A stretch of DNA of 64,000 bases from Actinomycetota bacterium (GTDB lineage: Bacteria > Actinomycetota > Actinomycetes > Actinomycetales > Dermatophilaceae): the NCBI GenBank assembly GCA_020161815.1, contig JAIUOP010000002.1, positions 248,001 to 312,000 on the forward strand, written 5' to 3'. Both the position numbers and the translations under genes were made by a program. Of the stretch, positions 1 to 9,824 are shown in pieces. The notes beneath the pieces were generated by a model that was not told where the DNA came from, searched no databases, and saw only the letters and a program-made list of their open reading frames with translations. The stretch's first letter is position 1. Every line of letters starts with the position of its first letter.

Positions 1-661
1 CGGCGTCGAGCAGGTCGACGTCGTGGCTGATGACGATGAGGCCGCCCTTGTAGCCCTTGAGGTGGTCGCGCAGCCAGGCGATCGAGTCGGCGTCGAGGTG
101 GTTGGTCGGCTCGTCGAGAAGGAGGGTCTGGGCGCCGGAGAAGAGGATCCTTGCCAGCTCGATCCGGCGGCGCTGGCCGCCGCTGAGGGTGCCCAGCGTC
201 TGCGCCAGTTGCCGCTCGGTCAACCCCAGCGCGCCGGCGATGGTGGCTGCCTCGGATTCCGCGGCATACCCTCCGGCTGCGGTGAACTCGGCGTCGAGGC
301 GGGCATAGCGCCGCATGGCGCGCTCCTGCTTTTCCCCCGTCTCCTCGGACATCGCCACCTCGGCCTTGCGCAGGTCGCGCAGGATGGCATCGAGGCCGCG
401 CGCGGACAGCACACGGTCGCGCGCCGTGATCTCGAGGTCACCGGTGCGGGGATCCTGCGGCAGGTAGCCGACCTCCCCGGACCGGGTGATCTGCCCCGCC
501 GCCGGCAGGGTCTGACCGGCGAGGGCCTTGGTCAACGTGGTCTTGCCGGCACCATTGCGCCCGACGAGGCCGATCCGATCGCCCGGCGCCACCCGGAAGG
601 TCGCGCGGTCGAGCAGGAGGCGGGAGCCGGCACGAAGCTCGACCTCGGCGGCGGTGATCAT
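1..661 (-). CDS. ABC-F family ATPase, N-terminal part (cut by left edge)
   Basis: First 220 codons of an ABC-F ATPase; the 3' part lies beyond the window. ABC-F proteins are soluble, carry two ATPase domains in one chain with no membrane domain, and mostly act on the ribosome (EttA/Uup-type translation factors or ribosome-protection resistance factors). The visible part is the first ATPase domain: Walker A GRNGAGKTT at residues 34-42, signature LSGGQRRRIELAR, Walker B running into LLLDEPTNHLD, and the switch histidine in VISHDVDLLD right at the edge. The TNHLD following Walker B is typical of ABC-F. The ATG at 661 begins almost directly with the domain. The subfamily cannot be told without the linker and second domain. 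Divergent from the metallopeptidase at 845; the 183-base gap between them holds no gene. Confidence 0.9.
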   Translation of the reverse strand, partial: MITAAEVELRAGSRLLLDRATFRVAPGDRIGLVGRNGAGKTTLTKALAGQTLPAAGQITRSGEVGYLPQDPRTGDLEITARDRVLSARGLDAILRDLRKAEVAMSEETGEKQERAMRRYARLDAEFTAAGGYAAESEAATIAGALGLTERQLAQTLGTLSGGQRRRIELARILFSGAQTLLLDEPTNHLDADSIAWLRDHLKGYKGGLIVISHDVDLLDA

Positions 662-844
662 CGGGGCACAGGCCTAACTCGGACGGACACGGGCGGAGGC
701 GCGATCGCGGCGATCGCTGAGGCTGCGCTGTGGTCGCGACACGGATGCCCCGCGTCGTCCCGGAAGGCCGCGGACCGCCTCGACGGTTTAGTGTAGGTGC
801 CGCCGCACGCGCGGCCGAACGACCGCCCAGGAAGGCCGTGCCCC

Positions 845-1759
845 ATGAGCTTCAACGACAACGTCCGACTCGACACCTCACAGGTCGAGTCCGGCGGCCG
901 CAGCGGCGGCGGCCCCGGCGGCGTGGTGGTCGGCGGTGGCATCGGCGGCATCATCATGCTGATCCTCGCGCTCATCTTCGGCATCAACCCCTCGGACCTC
1001 CCCACGGGTGGCACGACCTCCGGCAGCGACACCAGCCAGGTCGACGCCGGTGGCCAGCAGACCGACGACTTCGCCAAGTGCCAGACCGGCGCCGACGCCA
1101 ACCAGGACGCCGAGTGCCGCGTCATCGGCACGGTGAACTCGGTGCAGGCCTACTGGACGGCCGAGCTCCCTCGCTACGGCAAGCAGTGGCAGCCGACCAA
1201 GACCGTGCTCTACTCCGGCGCTACGCAGAGCCAGTGCGGCACCGCATCCAACCAGGTCGGACCGTTCTACTGCCCGCTCGACCAGCGGGTCTACATCGAC
1301 GCGGACTTCTTCGGACTGCTGACCCAGCGTTTCGGCGCCGACGACGGCGCCCTCGCGCAGGAGTACGTCGTCGCCCACGAGTACGGCCACGCCCTCCAGG
1401 ACCAGCTCGGCCTCCTCGGCCGCGCCCAGCAGGACCCGCAAGGCCCCGAGAGCGGCGCGGTCCGCACCGAGCTCATGGCGGACTGCCTGGCAGGGGTCTG
1501 GGCCAAGCACGCCTCGAGCACCCCGGGCGCGGACGGCCAGCCCTTCCTCAAGGAGCTCACCACCCAGGACATCCAGTCGGCGCTCTCCGCGGCCTCCGCG
1601 GTCGGCGACGACCAGATCCAGGCCAAGACCCAGGGGCGCGTCACGCCCGAGAACTGGACGCACGGCTCGGCCGAGGCCCGGCAGCGCTGGTTCCTCCAGG
1701 GCTACAAGACCGGCGACCTCAACCAGTGCGACACCTTCGCGGTGGCCTCGGTCAACTGA
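845..1759 (+). CDS. YpfJ-type neutral zinc metallopeptidase, membrane anchored
   Basis: 304 residues, YpfJ/PF04228-like neutral zinc metallopeptidase family. The start at 845 is chosen because the protein then opens with the family hallmark MSFNDNVRLDTSQVE; AGGAAGG lies 9 bases upstream. An in-frame GTG at 797 is the alternative. A glycine-rich stretch (18-35) leads into one membrane segment at about 34-47, after which the rest should be outside the cytoplasm. The zinc motif HEYGH is at 178-182, with a further acidic region (ELMADCLAGVWA) downstream that in the family supplies the third ligand. Four cysteines (about 79, 91, 131, 143) could form disulfides in an exported domain. Substrate and role of this family are not established. 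Single gene, convergent with the next one across a hairpin. Confidence 0.88.
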   Translation: MSFNDNVRLDTSQVESGGRSGGGPGGVVVGGGIGGIIMLILALIFGINPSDLPTGGTTSGSDTSQVDAGGQQTDDFAKCQTGADANQDAECRVIGTVNSVQAYWTAELPRYGKQWQPTKTVLYSGATQSQCGTASNQVGPFYCPLDQRVYIDADFFGLLTQRFGADDGALAQEYVVAHEYGHALQDQLGLLGRAQQDPQGPESGAVRTELMADCLAGVWAKHASSTPGADGQPFLKELTTQDIQSALSAASAVGDDQIQAKTQGRVTPENWTHGSAEARQRWFLQGYKTGDLNQCDTFAVASVN

Positions 1760-1799
1760 GGCACAAGGAGCACGCGCGCACCGTCACGGTGTGACTGAA

Positions 1800-1817
1800 C
1801 CGGGGTGATGACCCCGG
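1800..1817. terminator. Hairpin between convergent genes
   Basis: Seven-base arms CCGGGGT and ACCCCGG with a four-base loop, placed between the 3' ends of the metallopeptidase (1759) and the reverse gene (1847). A smaller hairpin CACCGT/ACGGTG precedes it. Likely a bidirectional terminator; there is no T tract, as is common in GC-rich actinobacteria. Confidence 0.5.
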
Positions 1818-1846
1818 CTCACTCACATCCTGAGGCTCGTCGGCGG

Positions 1847-2752
1847 TCAAGATCCTTGCGCGACCTCGGTGAACCGGGCCAGGAGCCCCGCGCGGTCACG
1901 GATCGGGGCCCCGGTCGGGAAGCTGCTCGTGAGGTAGTGCTGCGCGAACGGGAAGCACGCCACCTCGCACGGCTCTGCGGCCCGCAGCTGGGCGGCTACG
2001 GTGTTCTCACTCAGGCTCAGCGCGGTCGGGTCCACGCGCCAGGCCGCAGCGACCTCGGCGGGGTCGAAGACCAAGCCGAAGGGCTGCGACCCCGGCACCC
2101 CCAGCTCGCCGCCGTAGTCCACCGACAGGTTCCCCTCGACCCAGAGCCGCTCGTCCAGGGCCACGCGCTCGGCCGCGGCCAGGTCCAGCGATCCGCTCAG
2201 ACGGTTGCCCGCGTCATCGCCGATGACGTCGATGAGGACCTCACCGGCGTGACTGGTCGTGAGCATCGCGTGGCTGGCGCTCGGGCCGGCGAACCCCCGC
2301 CCCGGCTCGTGGCTGATCGTGTTGGACTCGACGTCGCAGATCACCCAGGTGAGCATCCCCCGCTCCCGGTGCTCGGCGATGATCGACACCTCCAGGCGCA
2401 CACCCCAGAAGACGGACGTGTGCACCGCGAACACACCGATGACGAGCATCGGCCGGGCCTGTCCACCGGCGAACATGGTCGCGGGCAGCAGGTCATAGCC
2501 GGGCGGCAGCATCCGACGAGCAGCCTCCTCGTCCGTGATCTCGTAGCCGAGGAACGTCGCATAGGGCTCGACGACGAAGCCGATCTGGGCCTCCCTGCCG
2601 CCGGCTCGATCGACGACCCAGTCCTGGACCCGCCGCGGCAGCCGGGCCAGGGACTCGGCCCTGGCGTGCAGCTTCCCGACCTCGCGGGGCGTCACCATGC
2701 TCTCGGTGAGCCGCGCGAAGCGGCGTGACAGGTCAGGGTCCACAGCGCTCAT
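1847..2752 (-). CDS. Conserved protein of unknown function
   Basis: About 301 residues, not firmly recognised. The chain is soluble, without signal peptide or membrane segment. It has a middle block (PPGYDLLPATMFAGG, then PMLVIGVFAVHTSVFWGVRL and ESNTISHEPGRGFAG) that faintly recalls the beta-barrel of acetoacetate decarboxylase-like proteins, but I see no convincing catalytic lysine motif, so no function is assigned. Start choice is uncertain: GGGAGG sits at 2754-2759, one base from the ATG at 2752 and ten bases from a GTG at 2743; a TTG at 2767 extends the frame. It follows the unknown gene at 2769 with a short gap, so it is probably the last gene of the unit that starts at 4706. Its base composition is closer to the chromosome than that of the three upstream genes. 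Confidence 0.6.
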   Translation of the reverse strand: MSAVDPDLSRRFARLTESMVTPREVGKLHARAESLARLPRRVQDWVVDRAGGREAQIGFVVEPYATFLGYEITDEEAARRMLPPGYDLLPATMFAGGQARPMLVIGVFAVHTSVFWGVRLEVSIIAEHRERGMLTWVICDVESNTISHEPGRGFAGPSASHAMLTTSHAGEVLIDVIGDDAGNRLSGSLDLAAAERVALDERLWVEGNLSVDYGGELGVPGSQPFGLVFDPAEVAAAWRVDPTALSLSENTVAAQLRAAEPCEVACFPFAQHYLTSSFPTGAPIRDRAGLLARFTEVAQGS

Positions 2753-2768
2753 ACCTCCCGGCCTCAAC

Positions 2769-3542
2769 TCAGAAGGTCACCATCACGCCCGGCGCCCAGC
2801 CAGTCACGACAATAAGTCGCCGATCGATGACTCGGGCTTCACCCTCAAGTTGTGAATAGGCGCCCGCCGAGAGGTATACGCCGCGCAGCCCGGCGGCGCG
2901 CATCGCGCTCCAGTCGGGGACGATGGCCTCGTCAACGCGGAGATGCAGGAACCAATCAGCCCAATAGGTCTTTGACGCCAGGTCAATAACTCGCGGATAG
3001 CGCTCACACAGCACCTCCCAGTCTCCGCCGTGGAGAACCTCGCAGTACGCGGACGCTTCCATGCGTCCTGGGAACTCCCCCACCGTGGTCGGGCCACTGA
3101 GTCCCAGCCGTGGAGCGATGACGGCGCGCGCAGCCGCCAACGCTGGCTCAGCGGGATACCAGAAGACGGCACCTTGGGGTCCAACCTCCCAACCTAAGCT
3201 CTCCGTCGCTTCATGGTCGGTAACGCCAGCGGCATGCCCTCCCTCCACAGCCCGTGGATCAGGTGTGATCCACTGACCTCCGGGTCGGTGCCACCAGAAG
3301 TCGAAGTCCGCCCCGGTACCAATCCGTTCGTTCCAAGCATTGACTCCGGATGCGCCGCGGCCTGTGACGGGCGCGGATTGGGTGACGCGAAACAGATTCT
3401 CGTCAACGCTGGTGGCTATTGCCTGACCCACGTACCCCCATGCGGCGGCGCTTTCGTCGGGCGGTACAACCGTGCGAGAGGCCAGATCGCTCAGCAGCCG
3501 TCGACCCGTGGTCCAGGCCGCAAGATCCCGATGGTCCGTCAT
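2769..3542 (-). CDS. Hypothetical protein
   Basis: 257 residues, not recognised. Soluble, rich in tryptophan and acidic residues, no signal peptide, membrane segment or obvious catalytic motif. Notable stretches are GADFDFWWHRPGGQWITPDPRA and, near the C-terminus, SKTYWADWFLHLRVDE and GLRGVYLSAGAYSQLEG. The start at 3542 is taken because GGAGG lies 7 bases upstream; a GTG directly before it (3545) is possible. The gene follows the CPBP protease gene with an 18-base gap on the same strand, so the two are probably co-transcribed. The DNA is less GC-rich than the flanks, and codon third positions are less strictly G/C, which suggests a separate origin. Function unknown; an accessory partner of the neighbouring protease is only a guess. 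Confidence 0.6.
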   Translation of the reverse strand: MTDHRDLAAWTTGRRLLSDLASRTVVPPDESAAAWGYVGQAIATSVDENLFRVTQSAPVTGRGASGVNAWNERIGTGADFDFWWHRPGGQWITPDPRAVEGGHAAGVTDHEATESLGWEVGPQGAVFWYPAEPALAAARAVIAPRLGLSGPTTVGEFPGRMEASAYCEVLHGGDWEVLCERYPRVIDLASKTYWADWFLHLRVDEAIVPDWSAMRAAGLRGVYLSAGAYSQLEGEARVIDRRLIVVTGWAPGVMVTF

Positions 3543-3563
3543 CACGACACCTCCATATCGGAA

Positions 3564-4280
3564 CTACGCGAGGATAGTCCAGAACAATCCAATGTCCACT
3601 GCAAAATGCACTGCCAAGACCCCGGTAAATCCAACCGCGACCCGGGTCATGCCCAACACCAGCCCGAGCAATGCAGCGCCAAAGACTCCGACGATACCTC
3701 CTGGAAGCCCATGCCAGTGGGCGATCCCGAAAGCCAGCGAAGAAAGTAACACTGCCCCCCATAACCCAAACAGGTCATTGAGTTCACTCCATGCCGCGTG
3801 CCGCCACACTGCCTCCTCCACCAAGCTGTTGGCGAGCGCCGCCATGGGGATCAAAAGCCACTTCGGAACGGGGGGAAGCGAAACGGCAAAGGCATGACCA
3901 GCGCCTAGCCAGATCTTGGCCGCCAAGACCGCGCCCAAGAGTCCAAGAGCGCTCACACCGAAAACGATTCCTAAACGATGCCGGGTGCGGATCAGATCCT
4001 CGGCCCAAGTGAGGCGAGTCAATGCGAGGAGCGCCGGAAGCCCCGCAAACGGCCATGCCATGCCGGAAACAATTAACGCCGCGACGCCTGGAAGTGCAAA
4101 TCGCGTCCAATGTCCACCCCCCAAGATGAGGACGAGAACCAGCAGTATCAGGCATGACGCCGTGACGACAACAGTGGTGAAGGACGCTCGAGTCGCCGGA
4201 CTCAACGCGAGGATAAGGCTTACGATTACCAATGCCGCAAAGCCTGACGCTGACCTCACGCGAAACTGCCGTTCGTCCAT
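3564..4280 (-). CDS. CPBP (Abi) family intramembrane metalloprotease
   Basis: 238 residues with about seven hydrophobic segments. The three CPBP/Rce1-like motifs are present in order: EExxxR as EEAVWR (155-160), FxxxH as FGIAH (184-188) and HxxxD as HFAVD (225-229). These glutamates and histidines form the active site in this family, which includes CAAX prenyl endopeptidases and bacteriocin-immunity or maturation proteases. Substrate here is unknown. ATG at 4280 directly abuts the stop codon of the upstream lipoprotein gene (TGA then ATG), so translation is likely coupled. It lies in lower-GC DNA together with its neighbours at 2769 and 4281. Confidence 0.82.
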   Translation of the reverse strand: MDERQFRVRSASGFAALVIVSLILALSPATRASFTTVVVTASCLILLVLVLILGGGHWTRFALPGVAALIVSGMAWPFAGLPALLALTRLTWAEDLIRTRHRLGIVFGVSALGLLGAVLAAKIWLGAGHAFAVSLPPVPKWLLIPMAALANSLVEEAVWRHAAWSELNDLFGLWGAVLLSSLAFGIAHWHGLPGGIVGVFGAALLGLVLGMTRVAVGFTGVLAVHFAVDIGLFWTILA

Positions 4281-4706
4281 TCAGATACATAAGGTGGACA
4301 GTGGGGTGGCGGCGTAATCCCACTGGACTGCCACGTCGAGTCCAGCAATGCTGTCAATCCGAGTTCCCGAGCGATACGTGCTGCCCGGAACGCAGTAGTA
4401 CGTGTCTGTGTAGGTAGTCTTTTCGCTGGGGTCGGCTGGTAAGTTGTACTTGGACTCCTGCTCTACCAGCACCCAACTACTTCCAACCTTTCTTTCGATT
4501 CTGATGGTCAGGTTCAGCGCTGCGGCTCGATCGCATGAGTACCTTGTCTTGGCGATGAGAACCTCTCCACGGCTGCTCCAATGTGGCGACTCGGTGTCTC
4601 CCCAACACGAGATACCGTTGACCGTTGCGGATGCGCAGCCGCTGAGAGCCTGCATGAATAACACCACGGCAGCCAACCACGCCGACACCCGAATACATCG
4701 ACTCAT
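4281..4706 (-). CDS. Small secreted lipoprotein of unknown function
   Basis: 141 residues. From the ATG at 4706 the protein starts MSRCIRVSAW, then a hydrophobic stretch and the lipobox LSGC with lipid-accepting Cys24, so a membrane-anchored lipoprotein on the outer face is predicted. The mature part has several cysteines (SCWGDTE, RYSCDRA, YYCVPGS, final TLCI) that may pair. It reads as a small beta-sheet protein with alternating polar and hydrophobic residues; no named family recognised. The frame is open upstream to 4781, but that region lacks signal-peptide character. It is the first gene of a close-packed unit with the CPBP protease and two unknown genes. Confidence 0.65.
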   Translation of the reverse strand: MSRCIRVSAWLAAVVLFMQALSGCASATVNGISCWGDTESPHWSSRGEVLIAKTRYSCDRAAALNLTIRIERKVGSSWVLVEQESKYNLPADPSEKTTYTDTYYCVPGSTYRSGTRIDSIAGLDVAVQWDYAATPLSTLCI

Positions 4707-4810
4707 CTCTGGCGCCTCGCTGCCCTCCGGAACCGACGCCCCGCACCGATTGTGACGATACGGCTTCGCTAGTCGGACCACAAGGCTTCATCGCCGGAGA
4801 CTTGCCGCTG

Positions 4811-4822
4811 CCGCTCGAGCGG
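4811..4822. terminator. 12-base palindrome after the suf operon
   Basis: CCGCTCGAGCGG, a perfect 12-base palindrome 14 bases past the last stop codon of the suf operon. It could be the core of a terminator, but it has no loop and no T tract, so the call is weak. Confidence 0.25.
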
Positions 4823-4835
4823 GAGGCCATCACCG

Positions 4836-5369
4836 TCAAGTCAGCTCATGGATCGTGACGTGGACGTTCCGAGCACGTCGGAGGGTGTCGTCCAGGACCG
4901 CTCGTTTCGGGTCCGCGATAGCGTATGCGGTCCTCGCGGGCAGCGCTGTCAGGTGCCGGAGGCGTGGGTCCCGCAGGACGTCGGCCGCGAGAGTCTTGTC
5001 GCCGCCGACGACCAACGCAGCCGGAGCAGGCTGCCCGTCGAGGATGCGGACAAGGTGGTCCTGCACGGCCTCGACGAGGGCATCGGCCTGGTTCCCCCGG
5101 CGCCGGGCGAAGCGCTGCTGGCTCCACCCGCCCGCCGCCGTGCGCGACTGGACGTGCCGCGAACCCACCTTGTGCGCGAGGAGGACGTCAGCGGAGGCCA
5201 GCGCCACGGCATACCCGCCTCGCCGGACGAGGATCACCGCGAGCGGTGAGTGGTCGAATCGCTCGACCCCGACCACGCGTTGAGGCGCGCCGCCGGGGTT
5301 GTTGGCCTCGAAGCGTGCGAGCCAGCCGTCGAGCCGCTCGGGCGGGACCTCGACGACGCGGGTGCTCAT
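4836..5369 (-). CDS. acVLRF1-type (Vms1-like) peptidyl-tRNA hydrolase / release factor
   Basis: 177 residues, matching the actinobacterial Vms1-like release-factor-1 family (acVLRF1). The hallmark is the loop after SRHVQSRT: a GG pair at 80-81 followed by WSQQRF and a basic RRRGNQA run, equivalent to the GGQ-like catalytic loop that lets eRF1/Vms1 proteins cut the ester bond of peptidyl-tRNA on stalled large ribosomal subunits. The C-terminal half (LVVGGDKTLAADVL, then ARTAYAIADPKRAVLDDTL) fits the eRF1 domain-2 fold. Its ATG (5369) lies one base after the sufT stop, so it is the last gene of the suf operon, tying a translation-rescue factor to Fe-S assembly. Family identity rests on the motif as I remember it; a profile search would settle it. 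Confidence 0.75.
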   Translation of the reverse strand: MSTRVVEVPPERLDGWLARFEANNPGGAPQRVVGVERFDHSPLAVILVRRGGYAVALASADVLLAHKVGSRHVQSRTAAGGWSQQRFARRRGNQADALVEAVQDHLVRILDGQPAPAALVVGGDKTLAADVLRDPRLRHLTALPARTAYAIADPKRAVLDDTLRRARNVHVTIHELT

Positions 5370-5370
5370 C

Positions 5371-5697
5371 TCAGATGTTGAAGCCGAGGGCGCGCAGCTG
5401 CTCGCGGCCGTCGTCGGTGATCTTGTCCGGGCCCCACGGCGGCATCCAGACCCAGTTGATCCGGTGGCTGGCCACCATGCCCTCGAGGGACTGCTCGACC
5501 TGGTCCTCGATGACGTCGGTGAGCGGGCACGCTGCCGAGGTCAGGGTCATGTCGATGACGGCGTGGTTCTGGGCGTCGACCGTGACGCCGTAGACGAGGC
5601 CGAGGTCGACGACGTTGATCCCGAGCTCGGGGTCGACGACATCGCGCAGGGCCTCCTCGACATCGGCCACGTTGGTGGGCGTGGAGGTCTCGCTCAT
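5371..5697 (-). CDS. sufT: SufT-like MIP18/DUF59 Fe-S assembly factor
   Basis: 108 residues, the single-domain MIP18/DUF59 family (SufT, PaaD-like), which helps Fe-S cluster maturation or transfer. Family features seen: VVDPELGINVVDLGLVYGV near the N-terminus, MTLTSAACPLTDVIEDQV with the conserved cysteine, and the terminal WMPPWGPDKITDDGREQL. ATG at 5697 overlaps the sufU stop by four bases (ATGA). Longer readings of the frame upstream lie inside sufU and look like shadow sequence. Last dedicated suf gene of the operon, directly followed by the acVLRF1 gene. Confidence 0.9.
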   Translation of the reverse strand: MSETSTPTNVADVEEALRDVVDPELGINVVDLGLVYGVTVDAQNHAVIDMTLTSAACPLTDVIEDQVEQSLEGMVASHRINWVWMPPWGPDKITDDGREQLRALGFNI

Positions 5698-6161
5698 CGG
5701 GTTCCTTCCTCGGAAGCGGGGATGCTGATGCCAGAGCGCTGGAGGGCATCGGTGAAGGCCATCCAGGAGAGCAGGGCGCACTTGACGCGGGCGGGGTACT
5801 TGGCGACGCCGGAGAGGGCGACGCCGTCGCCGATGAGCTCCTCGTCGCCGGGGTCCTCGCCCTTGGACGTGAGCATCGCGCGCATGGCGGCCCAAGTGTT
5901 CAAGGCCTCGTCGAGGGGTCGGCCGGTCACCTCCTCGGCGAGGATCGAGGCCGAGGCGACGCTGATCGAGCAGCCCATGCTGTCGTAGGAGATGTCCTCG
6001 ATCGAGCGCTCGTCGCCCTCACCGGAGACGTGGACGCGCAGGGTGATCTCGTCGCCGCAAGTCGGGTTGACGTGGTGGACCTCGGCGTCGAAGGGCTCGC
6101 GCAGGCCGGCGTTCACCGGGCGCTTGCTGTGGTCGAGGATCAGCTGCTGGTAGAGGTCCAT
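5694..6161 (-). CDS. sufU: SufU-type Fe-S scaffold / zinc sulfurtransferase
   Basis: 155 residues, SufU family. In Gram-positive bacteria SufU is a zinc protein that takes the persulfide sulfur from SufS and passes it to SufBCD. Seen: start MDLYQQLILDHSKRPVNAGL, then the ligand motifs NPTCGDE, DSMGCSISVASAS and RVKCALLSW, giving the three conserved cysteines and the aspartate next to the first. The insert between the second and third cysteine, typical of SufU as against IscU, is present. ATG at 6161 lies one base after the sufS stop. Part of the reverse-strand suf operon, coupled to sufT by a four-base overlap. Confidence 0.95.
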   Translation of the reverse strand: MDLYQQLILDHSKRPVNAGLREPFDAEVHHVNPTCGDEITLRVHVSGEGDERSIEDISYDSMGCSISVASASILAEEVTGRPLDEALNTWAAMRAMLTSKGEDPGDEELIGDGVALSGVAKYPARVKCALLSWMAFTDALQRSGISIPASEEGTR

Positions 6162-6162
6162 C

Positions 6163-8267
<2,105 letters not shown>

Positions 8268-8273
8268 GGTGGT

Positions 8274-8615
8274 TCAGTGCTCCTTCAGGGCGACGTAGAC
8301 GTCGTCGCCGTCGATCGTGACGTGGTGGACGGCGACCGGGACGGTCGCAGGCGGGCCGGAGGGCTCACCGGTGAGCAGGTCGAAGCGCGAGCCGTGCAGC
8401 CAGCACTCAAGGGTGCAGCCGTCGAGCTCGCCCTCGGCGAGGGAGACGTTGGCGTGGGTGCAGGTGTCGTCGATGCAGTGCACCGCCCCATCGGCCGTGC
8501 GGACGAGGGAGACGATGCGACCGTCGATGTCGGCTGCCGCGGCCCCCACCTCAGGGAGCTCGTCGAGTCGGCACACCCGGACCGGAGTGCCGTATGCCGT
8601 GTGCTCGCCGCTCAC
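8274..8615 (-). CDS. Rieske-type ferredoxin in the suf operon
   Basis: 113 residues, soluble one-domain Rieske ferredoxin of the kind annotated as non-haem iron oxygenase ferredoxin subunit. The [2Fe-2S] ligands are C-x-H and C-x2-H: DTCTHANVSL and ECWLHGSRFD. No signal peptide, so cytoplasmic. Its ATG (8615) overlaps the sufD stop by four bases and it sits between sufD and sufC, an arrangement common in actinobacteria, suggesting an electron-donor role in cluster assembly or repair (inference). The first codons contain the sequence GAGCACACGGCATACGGC, an 18-base repeat also found at 27519-27536. Confidence 0.93.
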   Translation of the reverse strand: MSGEHTAYGTPVRVCRLDELPEVGAAAADIDGRIVSLVRTADGAVHCIDDTCTHANVSLAEGELDGCTLECWLHGSRFDLLTGEPSGPPATVPVAVHHVTIDGDDVYVALKEH

Positions 8616-9823
8616 TTGACGGCTCCTTCCAGCTCGGCGTCGATGGCGGCCATCAGCCGCTCCTCGACCTCGGGGACCCCGATGCGGGCGACGACGGAGG
8701 CGAAGAATCCCCGCACGACCATTCGACGGGCGTCCTCCTCGGCGATGCCGCGGGACATGAGGTAGAAGAGCTGCAGGTCATCGAATCGCCCTGTGGCAGA
8801 GGCGTGCCCGGCCCCGGCGATCTCGCCGGTCTCGATCTCGAGGTTGGGCACCGAGTCCGCACGGGCTCCGTCGGTGAGGATGAGGTTGCGGTTGAGCTCG
8901 TAGGTGTCGGTGCCCTCCGCGGCCGCGCGGATGAGCACGTCACCCACCCAGACGGTGTGGGCGGTCTCGCCCTGGAGCGCGCCCTTGTACTCGACATTGC
9001 TCCGGCAGTGCGGGACGGCGTGGTCGACGAAGAGCCGGTGCTCGAGGTGCTGGCCGGCGTCGGCGAAGTAGACCCCCAGGCCCTCGAAGGAGCCGCCGGG
9101 CGCGACGTACGAGGCGTTGGTGTTGAGCCGGACGATGCGCCCGCCGAGGGTGATGACGATGTGACGCACCGTGGCGTCCCGACCCACGACAACATCGTGC
9201 TGGGCGAGGTGGATCGCCTCGTCCTCCCACTCCTGCAGGGTGACGAAGGTGACTTCCGCGCCGTCGGCGACCTGCAGGGTCAGCACCTCGGAGTAGGAAG
9301 CCCGACCGGAGTGGCTGAGCACGACCGTCGCGCGGGCGTGGCGCCCCACGCGCACGAGCAGGTGGCCGTGGACGAGCTGGCCGTCCTCCCCGGAGAGGGT
9401 GATCCGCACGGGCTCGGAGAGCTCGGCCTCCGCGGGGATGTCGATGACTCCGACGCCTCCGCTGTGAGCGGCCGCGACTGCAGCCGCGCGGTCCCCCGGC
9501 TTCGGGGCGCCGGAGGCCTGCCAGTCGGCCACGCTCATGGTCGACAGGGTCACGCCCTCGGGCAGCTGCTCGGCCCAGTCCAGGCAGAGGCCGGTCCGCT
9601 CGTCCCGGAACAGGTCGGCGAGCTCGGCGACGGGGGTGAAACGCCAGTCCTCCTCACGGCCGTGGGGCACGGGGAAGTCGGCCACGGCATACGAGGTGGT
9701 GCGCTCCGCGCGCGACTGGTCGGGGACCATCGTCTCGGCCGAGTGGGTGTGGGCGCCCTGGTCGGTCGGCCCGGACAGTCCGGGATGGCGATCGGTGCCG
9801 GGGTGTGAGGTCAGCAGCGACAT
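8612..9823 (-). CDS. sufD: SufD Fe-S assembly protein
   Basis: 403 residues, SufD subunit of the SufBC2D scaffold. It has the SufB/SufD beta-helix core (YSEVLTLQVADGAEVTFVTLQEW through VGRDATVRHIVITLGG) and the C-terminal helical family ending FYLMSRGIAEEDARRMVVRGFFASV, nearly identical in form to the matching part of SufB. ATG at 9823 lies one base after the sufB stop; the stop overlaps the Rieske start. No intein in this paralogue. Confidence 0.95.
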   Translation of the reverse strand: MSLLTSHPGTDRHPGLSGPTDQGAHTHSAETMVPDQSRAERTTSYAVADFPVPHGREEDWRFTPVAELADLFRDERTGLCLDWAEQLPEGVTLSTMSVADWQASGAPKPGDRAAAVAAAHSGGVGVIDIPAEAELSEPVRITLSGEDGQLVHGHLLVRVGRHARATVVLSHSGRASYSEVLTLQVADGAEVTFVTLQEWEDEAIHLAQHDVVVGRDATVRHIVITLGGRIVRLNTNASYVAPGGSFEGLGVYFADAGQHLEHRLFVDHAVPHCRSNVEYKGALQGETAHTVWVGDVLIRAAAEGTDTYELNRNLILTDGARADSVPNLEIETGEIAGAGHASATGRFDDLQLFYLMSRGIAEEDARRMVVRGFFASVVARIGVPEVEERLMAAIDAELEGAVK

Positions 9824-9824
9824 G

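Noticed and set aside
4700-4835. Frame extension of the lipoprotein gene to 4781
   Set aside because: The added residues are polar and would bury the signal peptide; the ATG at 4706 gives a normal lipoprotein start.
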